Positions 17,255-25,564 of a stretch of DNA of 64,000 nucleotides are shown here, piece by piece; the stretch's first letter is position 1, and each line of letters opens with the position of its first letter. This DNA comes from Planctomycetota bacterium. Lineage in GTDB: Bacteria; Planctomycetota; Phycisphaerae; Phycisphaerales; UBA1924. The DNA is taken from the NCBI GenBank assembly GCA_017303555.1, contig JAFLCN010000021.1, forward strand, positions 1 to 64,000, in the 5' to 3' direction. Below the pieces are notes generated by a model. That model did no database searches. It was not told the DNA's origin and saw only the letters and a list, made by a program, of their open reading frames with translations. Made by a program: the position numbers and the translations under genes.

Positions 17255-19048
17255 ATGAAACGACAAGCCTTGTTCGCGGTATTGAGCCTCGCCGGGCTTG
17301 CGGCATCGGCCCACGCGCAGAACGCGCTGGGCAATGGTCGGGGCATGCAGAAGAACACCAACCGGTTTGATACGAGCCTGGGGCCGGTAAACCGGGGCTT
17401 TGATGTGCAGGGCGCGCGGATGCGCGATGCGATCGTGTTCGGGCGCGCGCCCGGCGGGCTGACGACCCGCACGAGTTCGCTCCCGGATTCGAGCCAGTTC
17501 ATGGGGCGGCTGGGGACGGACACGCTGTACAACTTCCGGCGCGATTCGTATTTCTCGGGGCTGGCCGGACAGGGCATTCGCTCGACGGATGCTCTGCAAT
17601 ATCAGTTCGCGATGACGACGGGCGGCGCGGTGCGCAAGCCGGGGCAGTTGGAGGGCACGCTGGCGTACGGGCGGTTCGGCGGCGCGAGCGGTGCATCGGT
17701 GACGGAGAACGCGGCGAACACGCGGACGCTGGCACGCGACTACGCCACCGCATGGCGCACGGATGACGCGAACACGGGCGGGGCGCTGCGATCGACCTCG
17801 TCGTTCGTGACTTCGAGCATGCTGAAGCCGTCGATCGTGGGCGAGCGGATGGATGCAACCGGCACGGCGCGCTCGGTCGCGGCGTCACCCCTGCTCGGCC
17901 TGCAGATGCTGGACCGGAACGTGAGTTCGCCGCTGAATGTTTCCGCGGCGCCGACGCGCGCGAACGCGGTGCCGGCGGACAAGGTGGATCCACGCTCGGC
18001 GGCGCCGGGCGGACCGGCGGCCGTGCCAAATCCTGCGCGGCCCGACAACTCGACAACGACCTCATCGGACGAGCAGATTCTGAGGCTGAGCGAGCGCGGA
18101 AATCAGCGCGATCAGAACGCGCGGGGCACGCGGGACGGCCGGCAGGGGACGGACCAGAACGGGCGGACACCGGAAACCCCGGCGGGAACCGAACCGGGCG
18201 CGACGCCTCCGGGCGTTTCGATGGATGCGGACGGGAAAGCGACGGGGATGCCCCAGTGGATGCAGGACATCGAGAACCTGCGGAAGACACTGACCAAGCC
18301 GGAGACGCCGGTGAAGTCGGGCCAGGGCGGATCGCAGGCGAATCTGCCGGGGATGCCCGCGGCGCCCCCCGGCATGCGGATCGATGAATCGGGGAAGATT
18401 GTGCCGCTGGTGGACAGCGGCACGATGGATCTGATCCGCGAGGCTGGCATTTCGGGTGCGCGGTTCATCAAGCCGTACAAGGACGATCGCGATCCGTTCG
18501 TGACCGAGATGCAGGCCGGCGAGAAGTTGTTCGCCAAGAGCCAGTTCTTCCTCGCGGAAGAGCGTTTTGCGCGGGCGCTCTCGATGAAGCCGAGCGACAC
18601 GAGCGCCTTTACGGCGCGCACGCACGCGCAGCTCGCGGGCGGGATGTACGCGTCGGCCGCGACGAACCTGCGCGACCTATTGACGAATCACCCGGAGCTT
18701 GCGTCGGTGCGTTACGCGGCGGATCTCTTGCCCAACGCCGAGCGCCTCGCGATCCTGAGCAAGGACCTGGACGAACGGATGACGACGAATCCGCGGATGC
18801 TGGGCGCACAGGGCCTGAAGACGATCCGCGATGCGGGGCTTCTCCGCGCGTACCTGGGCTTCCAGACCGGTGATCGCAACGCCGTCGAGCGCGGCATCAA
18901 CATGATGCTCACGTCGTTCGAAGGACGCGACACGCCGACACTGAACGAGCAGTCGCTCGCGGTTTTTCTGCGGGGCGTGTGGCTCGGGCCGGCGGCGGAA
19001 GCTGCGCCGGTCACGGCACCGGCTGTGGCTCCCGAACCGGCGAAGTAA
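17255..19048 (+). CDS. Exported TPR-like protein
   Basis: A 597-residue protein with a signal peptide (MKRQALFAVLSLAGLAASAHA). Residues about 25-400 are low-complexity and rich in Gly, Asn, Arg, Pro and Ser, with two related linkers (PPGVSMDADGK and PPGMRIDESGK). Residues about 420-580 are helical and fit tetratricopeptide repeats (KLFAKSQFFLAEERFARALS). The start is fixed by AAGGAG 6 bases before the ATG at 17255. It is probably a periplasmic or surface scaffold; no enzyme motif is seen. A similar arrangement (Gly/Pro-rich front, TPR back) is found in the gene at 57688-58854. Confidence 0.75.
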   Translation: MKRQALFAVLSLAGLAASAHAQNALGNGRGMQKNTNRFDTSLGPVNRGFDVQGARMRDAIVFGRAPGGLTTRTSSLPDSSQFMGRLGTDTLYNFRRDSYFSGLAGQGIRSTDALQYQFAMTTGGAVRKPGQLEGTLAYGRFGGASGASVTENAANTRTLARDYATAWRTDDANTGGALRSTSSFVTSSMLKPSIVGERMDATGTARSVAASPLLGLQMLDRNVSSPLNVSAAPTRANAVPADKVDPRSAAPGGPAAVPNPARPDNSTTTSSDEQILRLSERGNQRDQNARGTRDGRQGTDQNGRTPETPAGTEPGATPPGVSMDADGKATGMPQWMQDIENLRKTLTKPETPVKSGQGGSQANLPGMPAAPPGMRIDESGKIVPLVDSGTMDLIREAGISGARFIKPYKDDRDPFVTEMQAGEKLFAKSQFFLAEERFARALSMKPSDTSAFTARTHAQLAGGMYASAATNLRDLLTNHPELASVRYAADLLPNAERLAILSKDLDERMTTNPRMLGAQGLKTIRDAGLLRAYLGFQTGDRNAVERGINMMLTSFEGRDTPTLNEQSLAVFLRGVWLGPAAEAAPVTAPAVAPEPAK

Positions 19049-19063
19049 GCGGTGCACGAAAGA

Positions 19064-19103
19064 AATAGGTCCTATGGGTCCTGTAGGTCCTATGGGACCT
19101 ATT
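19064..19103. repeat. Dispersed GGTCCTAT palindrome, copy 2
   Basis: A 40-bp palindromic element with 9-bp perfect outer arms (AATAGGTCC / GGACCTATT). Inside, the 11-mer GGTCCTATGGG occurs twice in direct orientation. It fills the gap between the converging ends of the TPR gene and cysS, where a two-way terminator would be expected. Confidence 0.8.
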
Positions 19104-19112
19104 GCCTTTGGA

Positions 19113-20765
19113 TCATTTCCGGCTGACTTCGACCTTGCCGCCGGGGGCGTCCTTGATGGCGTATCCCATCGCGAGCAGGTCGTCGCGGATCTGGTCGGAC
19201 TTTTTGAAGTCTTTGGCGGCGCGGGCGGCGCGGCGGTCTTCGAGTTTGGCGATGACGAGCGGATCGGGCGCGAGGCCACCGAGGAAGATGCCGATTTCGG
19301 AGCTTGTTGCTTTCGCACGCTCGAGCGAGAGCACGCCGAGAACGTTGTCAAACGTGCGCATCGCGGCGACATCGCCGCTGGATGGGCGGTCGAGTTTGGA
19401 GGACCAGGTATTGAGCGCTGCGATCGCGCCGGCGATGTTGAGATCGTCGTTCATTGAGGCTGCGAACGCATCGAGTGCTTCGCGGGTGGCGGGCGATGGA
19501 TCGCCGTGGGCGATGGTGAGATCGCCGATGCGGCGCCAGCGATCGATCATGCGCTGGCTATCGGTGAGGCCCTGCATGGTGAAGTTGGCGTTGCTGCGGT
19601 AGTGGGTCTTGATGAGTTCGAGGCGGAGTGCGCCGGGCTCGATGCCCTTGGCGAACAGGTCGCGGGCGGTGTAGAAGTTGCCCTTGCTCTTGCTCATCTT
19701 CGCGCCCTCGACCATGAGGAAGCGCGGGTGGAACCACATCGCGGCGTAGGGCGCGTCGGCCGGATCGGCGTTGAACGCGCAGCAGGATTGCGCGAGCTCG
19801 CACTCGTGGTGGGGGAAGATGTTGTCTTCGCCGCCGGAGTGGAGGTCGATGATGGGTTTAGCGTTGGGAATGCTGAGAGCAGAAAGTGATTCTGGCGTCA
19901 GTGGTCCCACGCTGGCGCGTGGGGTTCCTTCTTTAGCGCAGAGGCGTGCTGCGCTCATCACGCTGCACTCGATGTGCCAGCCCGGGTAGCCCCAGCCCCA
20001 GGGGCTTTCCCATTTCATGATGTGGCGCGGGTCTTCTTTCCAGAGCAGGAAGTCGGCGGGGTGTTCTTTCTGCGATTGGTGCGAGGCATCGATGCGTCCG
20101 CCCTCGCCCTCTTTGAGCTTGTCGAGGGTGTTGCCGCTGAGGCGGCCGTATCCGGGGAAGCTCTTGATGCGGAAGTAGACGACGCGTGAGCCGGGCGCGC
20201 CGACGGCGTAGGCATTGCCCTTCTCGATCAGTCGCTGCACCAGCGCGATCATGCCCTGCACGTTCTCGGTGGCGCGGGGCATGAGCGACGGGTCTTTCTC
20301 CGCTTCGATCGCGAGCTTGAGACCGAGCGACCTGGCGTCTTCGCGGAAGCGGCCTTCGTAGAAACGCGCGACCTGGTACGGGTCGTTCGGATCGACGGTG
20401 ACACCGGCGGGGATTTTGCCGGATTTCTTGGCTTCGGCCAGGCGCTTGGCGGCCTGTTCCATCTTGTCCTCGCCCGCGCCGTCGGCATCATCGTCGTCGG
20501 TCATGTGGCCGACGTCGGTGATGTTCATGACGTGGGTGACGGTGCGCGGGCCCTTGTGCGTGCCGCCTTTTCCGTCGGCCACCTCGCACAGGGGCGATTC
20601 GATCCAGCGCCGGAGCAGGTCGGCCGCGAGGAAGGAGCGGAAATTCCCGATGTGCGCGTCGTCGTAGACGGTGGGGCCGCAGGTGTAGAACGAGACCGAA
20701 CCCGGATCGCGCGGCACGAACTCTTCGAGCTTCTTGGTCAGCGTGTTGGAAAGACGGAGTGGCAT
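19113..20765 (-). CDS. cysS: Cysteinyl-tRNA synthetase, with a repeat-derived insertion
   Basis: A 550-residue class I synthetase that charges tRNA-Cys; typical bacterial CysS is about 460. Motifs are intact: TCGPTVYDDAHIGN (zinc Cys and HIGH-like), GYPGWHIECS, GEDNIFPHHECE and KMSKSKGNF. Two insertions explain the length. One is an Asp/Lys-rich segment after HMTDDDD, seen in planctomycete-type enzymes. The other is about 29 residues (TPRASVGPLTPESL...) between ARLC and IDLHSGG, encoded by DNA that contains a 21-bp palindrome also found behind gmd. The start at 20765 (MPLRLSN) is the first with family similarity. It lies downstream of lptB and the PEGA lipoprotein gene on the same strand. Confidence 0.93.
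   Translation of the reverse strand: MPLRLSNTLTKKLEEFVPRDPGSVSFYTCGPTVYDDAHIGNFRSFLAADLLRRWIESPLCEVADGKGGTHKGPRTVTHVMNITDVGHMTDDDDADGAGEDKMEQAAKRLAEAKKSGKIPAGVTVDPNDPYQVARFYEGRFREDARSLGLKLAIEAEKDPSLMPRATENVQGMIALVQRLIEKGNAYAVGAPGSRVVYFRIKSFPGYGRLSGNTLDKLKEGEGGRIDASHQSQKEHPADFLLWKEDPRHIMKWESPWGWGYPGWHIECSVMSAARLCAKEGTPRASVGPLTPESLSALSIPNAKPIIDLHSGGEDNIFPHHECELAQSCCAFNADPADAPYAAMWFHPRFLMVEGAKMSKSKGNFYTARDLFAKGIEPGALRLELIKTHYRSNANFTMQGLTDSQRMIDRWRRIGDLTIAHGDPSPATREALDAFAASMNDDLNIAGAIAALNTWSSKLDRPSSGDVAAMRTFDNVLGVLSLERAKATSSEIGIFLGGLAPDPLVIAKLEDRRAARAAKDFKKSDQIRDDLLAMGYAIKDAPGGKVEVSRK
19906..19926 (-). repeat. 21-bp palindrome core inside cysS
   Basis: Minus-strand AACCCCACGCGCCAGCGTGGG; the same 21 bases occur at 44423-44443 in the element behind gmd. 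Here it is read in frame as part of a CysS insertion. The surrounding insertion (about 19860-19948) is less GC-rich than the rest of the gene. Confidence 0.8.
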
Positions 20766-20857
20766 GCCGGGGATGGTACCGGCGGCCGAACGGGCTCGAA
20801 GCGGACCGCGGGGAAGGGGTTTGCTTCGGCGCTCGGGCGCGAGCCGCGGCAGAAGAA

Positions 20858-21367
20858 TCACCGGGGCGATTCATTCACGGGCGGGGGCGGCGCGGTCTCG
20901 ACCGGCGTTGCGGGCGCGGGCGAGCTTTCGGCGGGCTTGCTGCTGGGGTCGGGCTTTGCGGGCTCTTCCACCTGTTCGCGCAGGCCCCGGGCGCGGGAGA
21001 TCAGGCCGTCTTCAAACTGCTGCTTGTTCTCGCGCTTCTCGAGCGCCGGCTCGAGCGTGAAGTGCCAGCGGACGACCGATTCGTACGGAATCGGCGCGGT
21101 CGCGAGGTCGAGCGGCGGGCGTTCGTACAGCGGCGTCCAGGCCGTGGCCTTGGTGCGGATCGGCTCGAATCCTTCCTTGCGGATCTGGATGTCGTAGTCG
21201 CCGTAATAGGTGAACCCGGTCTGCAGGGGTGTGCGTCCGACCGGGACATCGTTCAGCGTGACGAGCGCGCCGCTGGGTTCGGTCGTGATCTCGATGACCT
21301 TCTGGGAGCAGCCGGCGAGCGCAGCACCGAGGAGCGCGGCAATCGACGCGGCGCGGAGCGCGGTCAT
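20858..21367 (-). CDS. PEGA-domain lipoprotein
   Basis: A 169-residue protein with a lipoprotein signal (ALLGAALAGCSQK, lipobox Cys at about 20). Residues about 25-65 match a PEGA domain (ITTEPSGALVTLNDVPVGRTPL), a small beta domain often found in surface proteins. The tail is Pro/Ala/Glu-rich and disordered. Its ATG overlaps the stop of lptB by 4 bp, which suggests translational coupling and a role at the envelope linked to lipopolysaccharide transport. That link is inferred from position only; PEGA lipoproteins are not a standard Lpt component. Confidence 0.8.
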   Translation of the reverse strand: MTALRAASIAALLGAALAGCSQKVIEITTEPSGALVTLNDVPVGRTPLQTGFTYYGDYDIQIRKEGFEPIRTKATAWTPLYERPPLDLATAPIPYESVVRWHFTLEPALEKRENKQQFEDGLISRARGLREQVEEPAKPDPSSKPAESSPAPATPVETAPPPPVNESPR

Positions 21368-22197
21368 GACGGATCCCCCTGCGCACCGGCGTGCTCTCGC
21401 CGCGGGCGTCGTTCGGGAAGATGGTCGAACTCGTCGCCCCGGAAGAGGGAGCCGAGGTAGGCCCGCTTGACCATCTCGTCGTTGATGAGCTGGCGGGGCG
21501 TGCCCTCGGCCAGCTCGCGGCCGCTGTCGAAGATGTAGGCCCTGTCGCAGACCCGAAGAGTTTGCTGCACGTTGTGATCGGTGATCAGAAACGCGATGCC
21601 GTCGCGGTCCGGTCCGTGCCCGTGGGCGAGGCGCTGGATCTCTTCCTGGAGCTCGCCGACCGCGATGGGATCGACGCCGCTGAAGGGTTCATCGAGCAGG
21701 ATGAGCTTGGGGTTGGTGACGAGCGAGCGCGCGATCTCGAGCTTGCGGCGTTCGCCTCCCGAGCAGGTGCGGGCCGGGTGCTTGGCTTTGTGCGTGAGGC
21801 TGAAGCGCTCGAGGAGTTCCGCGGCCTTCTTCAGGCGTTCGTGACGCGAGAGCGAGGTGGTTTCGAGGATTGCCAGCAGGTTCTGCTCGCAGGTGAGGCG
21901 CTGGAAGATCGAGGGTTCCTGGCTGAGGTACCCCATGCCCAGCCGTGCGCGCTTGTACATGGGAAGCTGCGTGACATCGCGCCCATCGAAGTAGACGCGT
22001 CCGTCGCCCGCGCCGCCCGAAACGGCCGGGTCGGCGTCGATCATGCCGATGGTCATGCGGAAGCTGGTCGTCTTGCCGGCGCCGTTGCGACCGAGCAGGC
22101 CGACGATCTCACCCCGTTCGACGTGGAACGAGATGTCGTCCACGACGACGCGGCCGGCGTAGGTCTTGTGCAGCTTGACGCATTGCAGGAGTGGCAC
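21364..22197 (-). CDS. lptB: LPS export ABC transporter ATP-binding protein
   Basis: A 277-residue ABC ATPase, slightly longer than the usual 240. Walker A GRNGAGKTT at 36-44, the Q-loop segment YLSQEPSIFQRLT, signature CSGGERRKLEIAR, and Walker B LILLDEPFSGVDPI are all present. SQEPSIFQRLT and LLDEPFSGVDPIAV are close to LptB specifically (PQEPSIF, LLDEPFAGVDPI). LptB powers extraction of lipopolysaccharide from the inner membrane with LptF/G, which are not in the window. About 20 extra residues follow the C-terminal helix (RRPRREHAGAQ). It heads a minus-strand run lptB - PEGA lipoprotein - cysS. Confidence 0.9.
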   Translation of the reverse strand: MPLLQCVKLHKTYAGRVVVDDISFHVERGEIVGLLGRNGAGKTTSFRMTIGMIDADPAVSGGAGDGRVYFDGRDVTQLPMYKRARLGMGYLSQEPSIFQRLTCEQNLLAILETTSLSRHERLKKAAELLERFSLTHKAKHPARTCSGGERRKLEIARSLVTNPKLILLDEPFSGVDPIAVGELQEEIQRLAHGHGPDRDGIAFLITDHNVQQTLRVCDRAYIFDSGRELAEGTPRQLINDEMVKRAYLGSLFRGDEFDHLPERRPRREHAGAQGDPS

Positions 22198-22240
22198 GGG
22201 ACCGGAGTGTAGGTGAAAACGGCGCTGTTCGGAATGAGCG

Positions 22241-22642
22241 TCAGACGATTCGGATGCTCATCGGGTAGCGGTAGTACTCGCCCCGGTGTGCGGCCTTGGC
22301 GGCGAGAATGCAGCCGACGATATTGAGGATGAAGAGCAGGATCGCGGCCGGGATTGCGAGTATCAGAGCGATGCCGCACGTGACGAGAATGAGCAACGGG
22401 ATCAGGACAGCCGCATAGATCGCCATCGAGATCTGGAAGTTTGTCGCCTCGCGTCCGTGGTCGTCGAGGAAAGGGCTTTCGCCCTTTTTCATCTGCCACA
22501 TGATGATCGCGGCGAGTATGGGCAGCACGATCGGTCCGCCCAGGTGCGCGAGCAGGGGCACCAGGTGCGTGTACGTGGCGTAGCTGCGGGTGTCGGCGTC
22601 GATGCCGCTCGGAATGGAAGACTGGCTCGGATTCTGCGACAC
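22241..22642 (-). CDS. DUF4870 membrane protein
   Basis: A 133-residue protein with the DUF4870/Tic20-like pattern: a short polar N-terminus, THLVPLLAHLGG, a first membrane segment (PIVLPILAAIIMW), the conserved HGREATNFQIS motif, two close membrane segments (about 75-115), and a short tail YYRYPMSIRIV. Function is unknown in the family. It lies 43 bp upstream of lptB on the same strand and could be part of that transcript. Confidence 0.85.
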   Translation of the reverse strand: MSQNPSQSSIPSGIDADTRSYATYTHLVPLLAHLGGPIVLPILAAIIMWQMKKGESPFLDDHGREATNFQISMAIYAAVLIPLLILVTCGIALILAIPAAILLFILNIVGCILAAKAAHRGEYYRYPMSIRIV

Positions 22643-22788
22643 GGGGTTGGACCCTCCCGGCGATTATTCGGAGGCGGGGGGGTTGGATTTCAAGGTCCGG
22701 AGCGGACGGCAGGAACCCACAATCTGATCGCCCAGCCGGGGGCTGATTTTCTGGGGCTCTGGCGCGGGAATCGGTCTGAAGCGGCCAG

Positions 22789-23664
22789 CTACGGGCAGAG
22801 CAGCGAGTCGTACGCCCGGGCGAAGACGACAAAGTCGCCGTCATCGACAAAGCCGCTGAAATCAAGGTCGGCGGGGCAATCGGTTGGCATGCCCGGATCG
22901 GCGCAATCGAGCAGGTTGTACGCGATGGCGAACGCCGGGAAATCGGCATCATCGATCTGGGAATCGCGGTTGAAGTCACCGGGGCAGGAGACGTTGGCGA
23001 GGAGTTGGAGATCGAAGGCGTAACTGGCCTCGGTGCTGAGTTCCAAAGACGTGCCGAGCGTGGTCTCGGAGATCGATCCGAAGAGGAGGGAGTAATCGCC
23101 GGGTTCGAGCACGCCGAAAACTCCGGCGGGAAGATCGGTGGGCTGGCCGAAGGCGAAGACCGGCGCGACTTCGGACGCGAGGGTCACGCTTGAAGACGAT
23201 GCGCCGGAATCCTGGCGAAACCAGCCGTCGAGCACGCGGAAGCGTCCGCCGAAGGGAAGCGAGAAATCGACGCGGACGGACGAGCGGCCGAAGGCTCTGC
23301 CGCCCGACCAGCCCGTCTCGGGAGCGAGGCGCGAGCTCGATGCGCCCTCGATGATGATTCGATCACCCCGGGGCATGCCGGCGTTCGGGCCGAAGCGCGA
23401 GAACGCGTTCGAGGAGGCCGCGGCGGTGCTGAAATCAGAGAGCGTGGCGAACGCAAAGTTGCTGATGCCGACATCAAAACCCTCGCCGATTCCGGAGATG
23501 AACTCGGTGCCGATAGGGCTTTTCGCCTCGGCGAGGCAGAACGAATCGAGCGTGAACGTCGAACCGGCCCAAACGCCGGGGTCGGCGAGCGTGGGGTGTG
23601 AGGGGGTTGAAGCAAGCAGCGTTGTAGAAGCAAGCAACAGCACGGCGGGACGTTGGGTTGGCAT
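22789..23664 (-). CDS. Exported protein with dockerin-type tag (cluster member 1)
   Basis: A 291-residue protein starting at 23664 with GGAGA upstream, and a signal peptide ending near LADPGVWAG. The middle domain (about 30-225) is beta-rich and similar in style to choice-of-anchor domains (FGGRFRVLDGWFRQD, LEPGDYSLLFGS). The tag begins CPGDFNRDSQIDDADF, continues LDCADPGMPTDC and DLDFSGFVDDGDF, and ends LLCP. In loop 1 an Arg replaces the usual Asn/Gly-rich centre. It is the last of five consecutive tagged genes on the minus strand. Confidence 0.8.
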   Translation of the reverse strand: MPTQRPAVLLLASTTLLASTPSHPTLADPGVWAGSTFTLDSFCLAEAKSPIGTEFISGIGEGFDVGISNFAFATLSDFSTAAASSNAFSRFGPNAGMPRGDRIIIEGASSSRLAPETGWSGGRAFGRSSVRVDFSLPFGGRFRVLDGWFRQDSGASSSSVTLASEVAPVFAFGQPTDLPAGVFGVLEPGDYSLLFGSISETTLGTSLELSTEASYAFDLQLLANVSCPGDFNRDSQIDDADFPAFAIAYNLLDCADPGMPTDCPADLDFSGFVDDGDFVVFARAYDSLLCP

Positions 23665-23812
23665 CGCAGGCTCTCCGGGTGGGCCGGAGAGATGCCGCGG
23701 CCGCACCTTGCGGCCTTGCCACCACCGACCCGACTGCGCGCCTTCGGAAGCTGCGGAGATGTACAAAGGCGACCGAAACAGGTTGCGGCGGATGGCCGCG
23801 GTTGGGCGTAAT

Positions 23813-24622
23813 TTACGGGCACTCAAGCCGGTTGTACGCGGGCGAGAACACCTGGAAATCAAGGTCGTCAACGGTGCCGTCGCCGTTGAGATCTGCGGGG
23901 CAACCGGCGGGCATGGCCGGGTCGGCGCAGTCGAGGATGTTGTACGCCGCCAAGAAAATCACCGCGTCGCCGTCATCGACGAAGCCATCGCCGTTGAGGT
24001 CGGCCGGGCAGCCTTCGCGGATGAAGCCGTATTGGAGATGGTCGACCTCGATGCCGCAGCAGCCGGCGGTTTGCCAGATGCGGATTTTGGAGATGCCCGA
24101 GGCGAACTCGATTCCGTAGAAGCGATCTTCGCCGGTTTCGCTGTTGACGGAGCTGTCGGGATGAGAGCCGGTGATCTCGCCGAGCTTGACACCGCCGGAA
24201 TCGAAGGCTTCAAAGTGGACGGAATTTGGGGTGCTGTTGTGGACGCCGTCTGTCCAGACGATCCCGACGCGCTGGGGGAGCTGGCCGCCGAGAGCGGCCG
24301 CATTGAAAGTGAAGGTGATCCCGGGGTTTCCGTTTGCGTAGTACGAGCGGCCGAGCTTTCCGAAGCCGTCGATGACGCCGTCGTCGCAGTCAACAGAGTC
24401 GGTGATGCCGCCGGGTCCGGTGGCGTTGCCGTTGCCGGTGACGCCCGGTGTATTGAGGAGCAGGTCCTCAAAGGTCTCGAGGTAGTAACCCGGCGAGGTG
24501 ACGGGCCAGGGGCTGTCGCCGGAGCAGAGATAGGGCGTGGGGCCGAGGAAAGTCTGGGCGAGGGTTGGAGCGACAAGGGCACAGGCACCGGTGACGAACG
24601 AGGCGACGTGTACGCGGTTCAT
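23813..24622 (-). CDS. Exported protein with dockerin-type tag (cluster member 2)
   Basis: A 269-residue protein; the ATG at 24622 is chosen because GCAGGAGTC lies just before it. After the signal peptide (ending PTLAQT) comes a domain with ETFEDLLLNTPGV, FTFNAAALGG, VGIVWTDG and FYGIEFASGISKIRIW, typical of PEP-CTERM-like carbohydrate-binding or anchor domains, with a GCCGIEVDHLQYG end. The tag is standard (DLNGDGFVDDGDA, LDCADPAMPAGC, DLNGDGTVDDLDF, LECP), except that loop 1 has Ala instead of Phe at its end. It sits between tagged neighbours with gaps of about 150 and 60 bp. Confidence 0.8.
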   Translation of the reverse strand: MNRVHVASFVTGACALVAPTLAQTFLGPTPYLCSGDSPWPVTSPGYYLETFEDLLLNTPGVTGNGNATGPGGITDSVDCDDGVIDGFGKLGRSYYANGNPGITFTFNAAALGGQLPQRVGIVWTDGVHNSTPNSVHFEAFDSGGVKLGEITGSHPDSSVNSETGEDRFYGIEFASGISKIRIWQTAGCCGIEVDHLQYGFIREGCPADLNGDGFVDDGDAVIFLAAYNILDCADPAMPAGCPADLNGDGTVDDLDFQVFSPAYNRLECP

Positions 24623-24681
24623 GATCGACTCCTGCAAAGCGGCGGGTCGACGCTCCGGCGGAGCGTGCTCGAAGCGCGCGA

Positions 24682-25506
24682 CTAGGGGCAGACGAGTTCG
24701 TTGTACGCGATGACAAAGACAGTGAAGTCCTGGTCTTCAACCGCGCCGTCAAAGTTCAGATCGGCCGGGCAGCCGCCGGGCATATCGGCGTCGGCGCAGT
24801 CGAGGATGTCGTACGCGGCAACGAAGATGGTGAAGTCGGCATCTTCGACGATTCCGTCGTTGTTGAGGTCGGCGGGGCAGGAGCGGAGTGCGCGGACGCG
24901 GAAGTTGTCGACGCGGCCGGACGCGGTGAGGCGTGCCGTGAAGCCGCTGCCCCCGTTGCCGGAGTAGAAGCCGAAGAAGATCGGCTCGGCTGAATCGGAG
25001 AAGTCGGGCTTGCCGCCGCCGCCGATTTCGTTCCAGTCATTGGCCGAAAACTCTGCCTGATAGCTTTTCCACGGGCTTCCAGCCAAGGCCGCGGTACCCC
25101 CGGCGACAAACGTTCGGCCGTTCTGCACGAGCAGCGGGCCAAAGCCCATCGCGTTCACGTTCGGGGCTGAATCGCAGCGGACATCGAAGGAAATGTGCAA
25201 GCGCCGAAAGTACGCGGCTTCGACCGGGAGAGAGTCTTTCCAGTGGCCGAAGATGACGCTCACACCCTGAGGGACGACCTGCCAATTGTGGGCGACCACG
25301 CGGCAATCGCCGGGGTTTCCGCCCGAACCGCGGATGCCGCTGAAGACTGCATCGTGGTCGGGCGTGGAGTCGTCGAGCTTGAAGCCGGTCCACTGCGAAT
25401 CGAAGAAAGTGGTGTCGATGATTTGCTGCGCGAGCGCGGCACCGGCGAGCGGAGCGGAGACAGCCAGCGCGGAAGCGAACGTGCGGCAAACGGATCGGGC
25501 GATCAT
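24682..25506 (-). CDS. Exported protein with dockerin-type tag (cluster member 3)
   Basis: A 274-residue protein with a signal peptide ending AALAQQ. The central part (about 30-200) fits a jelly-roll, laminin-G-like fold (TTFFDSQWTGFKLDDST, SFDVRCDSAPN, FFGFYSGNGGSGF, GRVDNFRVRAL). The tag has the loops DLNNDGIVEDADF and DLNFDGAVEDQDF, the bridge LDCADADMPGGC and a final LVCP. Spacing to both tagged neighbours is about 60 bp, so the cluster is likely one transcript or a series of tandem duplications whose fronts have diverged. Confidence 0.8.
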   Translation of the reverse strand: MIARSVCRTFASALAVSAPLAGAALAQQIIDTTFFDSQWTGFKLDDSTPDHDAVFSGIRGSGGNPGDCRVVAHNWQVVPQGVSVIFGHWKDSLPVEAAYFRRLHISFDVRCDSAPNVNAMGFGPLLVQNGRTFVAGGTAALAGSPWKSYQAEFSANDWNEIGGGGKPDFSDSAEPIFFGFYSGNGGSGFTARLTASGRVDNFRVRALRSCPADLNNDGIVEDADFTIFVAAYDILDCADADMPGGCPADLNFDGAVEDQDFTVFVIAYNELVCP

Positions 25507-25564
25507 GTTGGACTCCGGAATCGAATGGACCTTTTGCGGGGAGCGGTGTGCCGCGGGCGTCGAT

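Noticed and set aside
21364..22197. Branched-chain amino acid ABC ATPase (LivF/LivG) instead of LptB
   Set aside because: The SQEPSIFQRLT and LLDEPFSGVDPI motifs are closer to LptB, and no permease or binding-protein genes of that type are near.
23138..24685. 515-residue plus-strand ORF across the tagged-protein cluster
   Set aside because: Antisense of two genes with signal peptides, ribosome sites and the C-terminal tag; the shadow repeats the tag in reverse complement.
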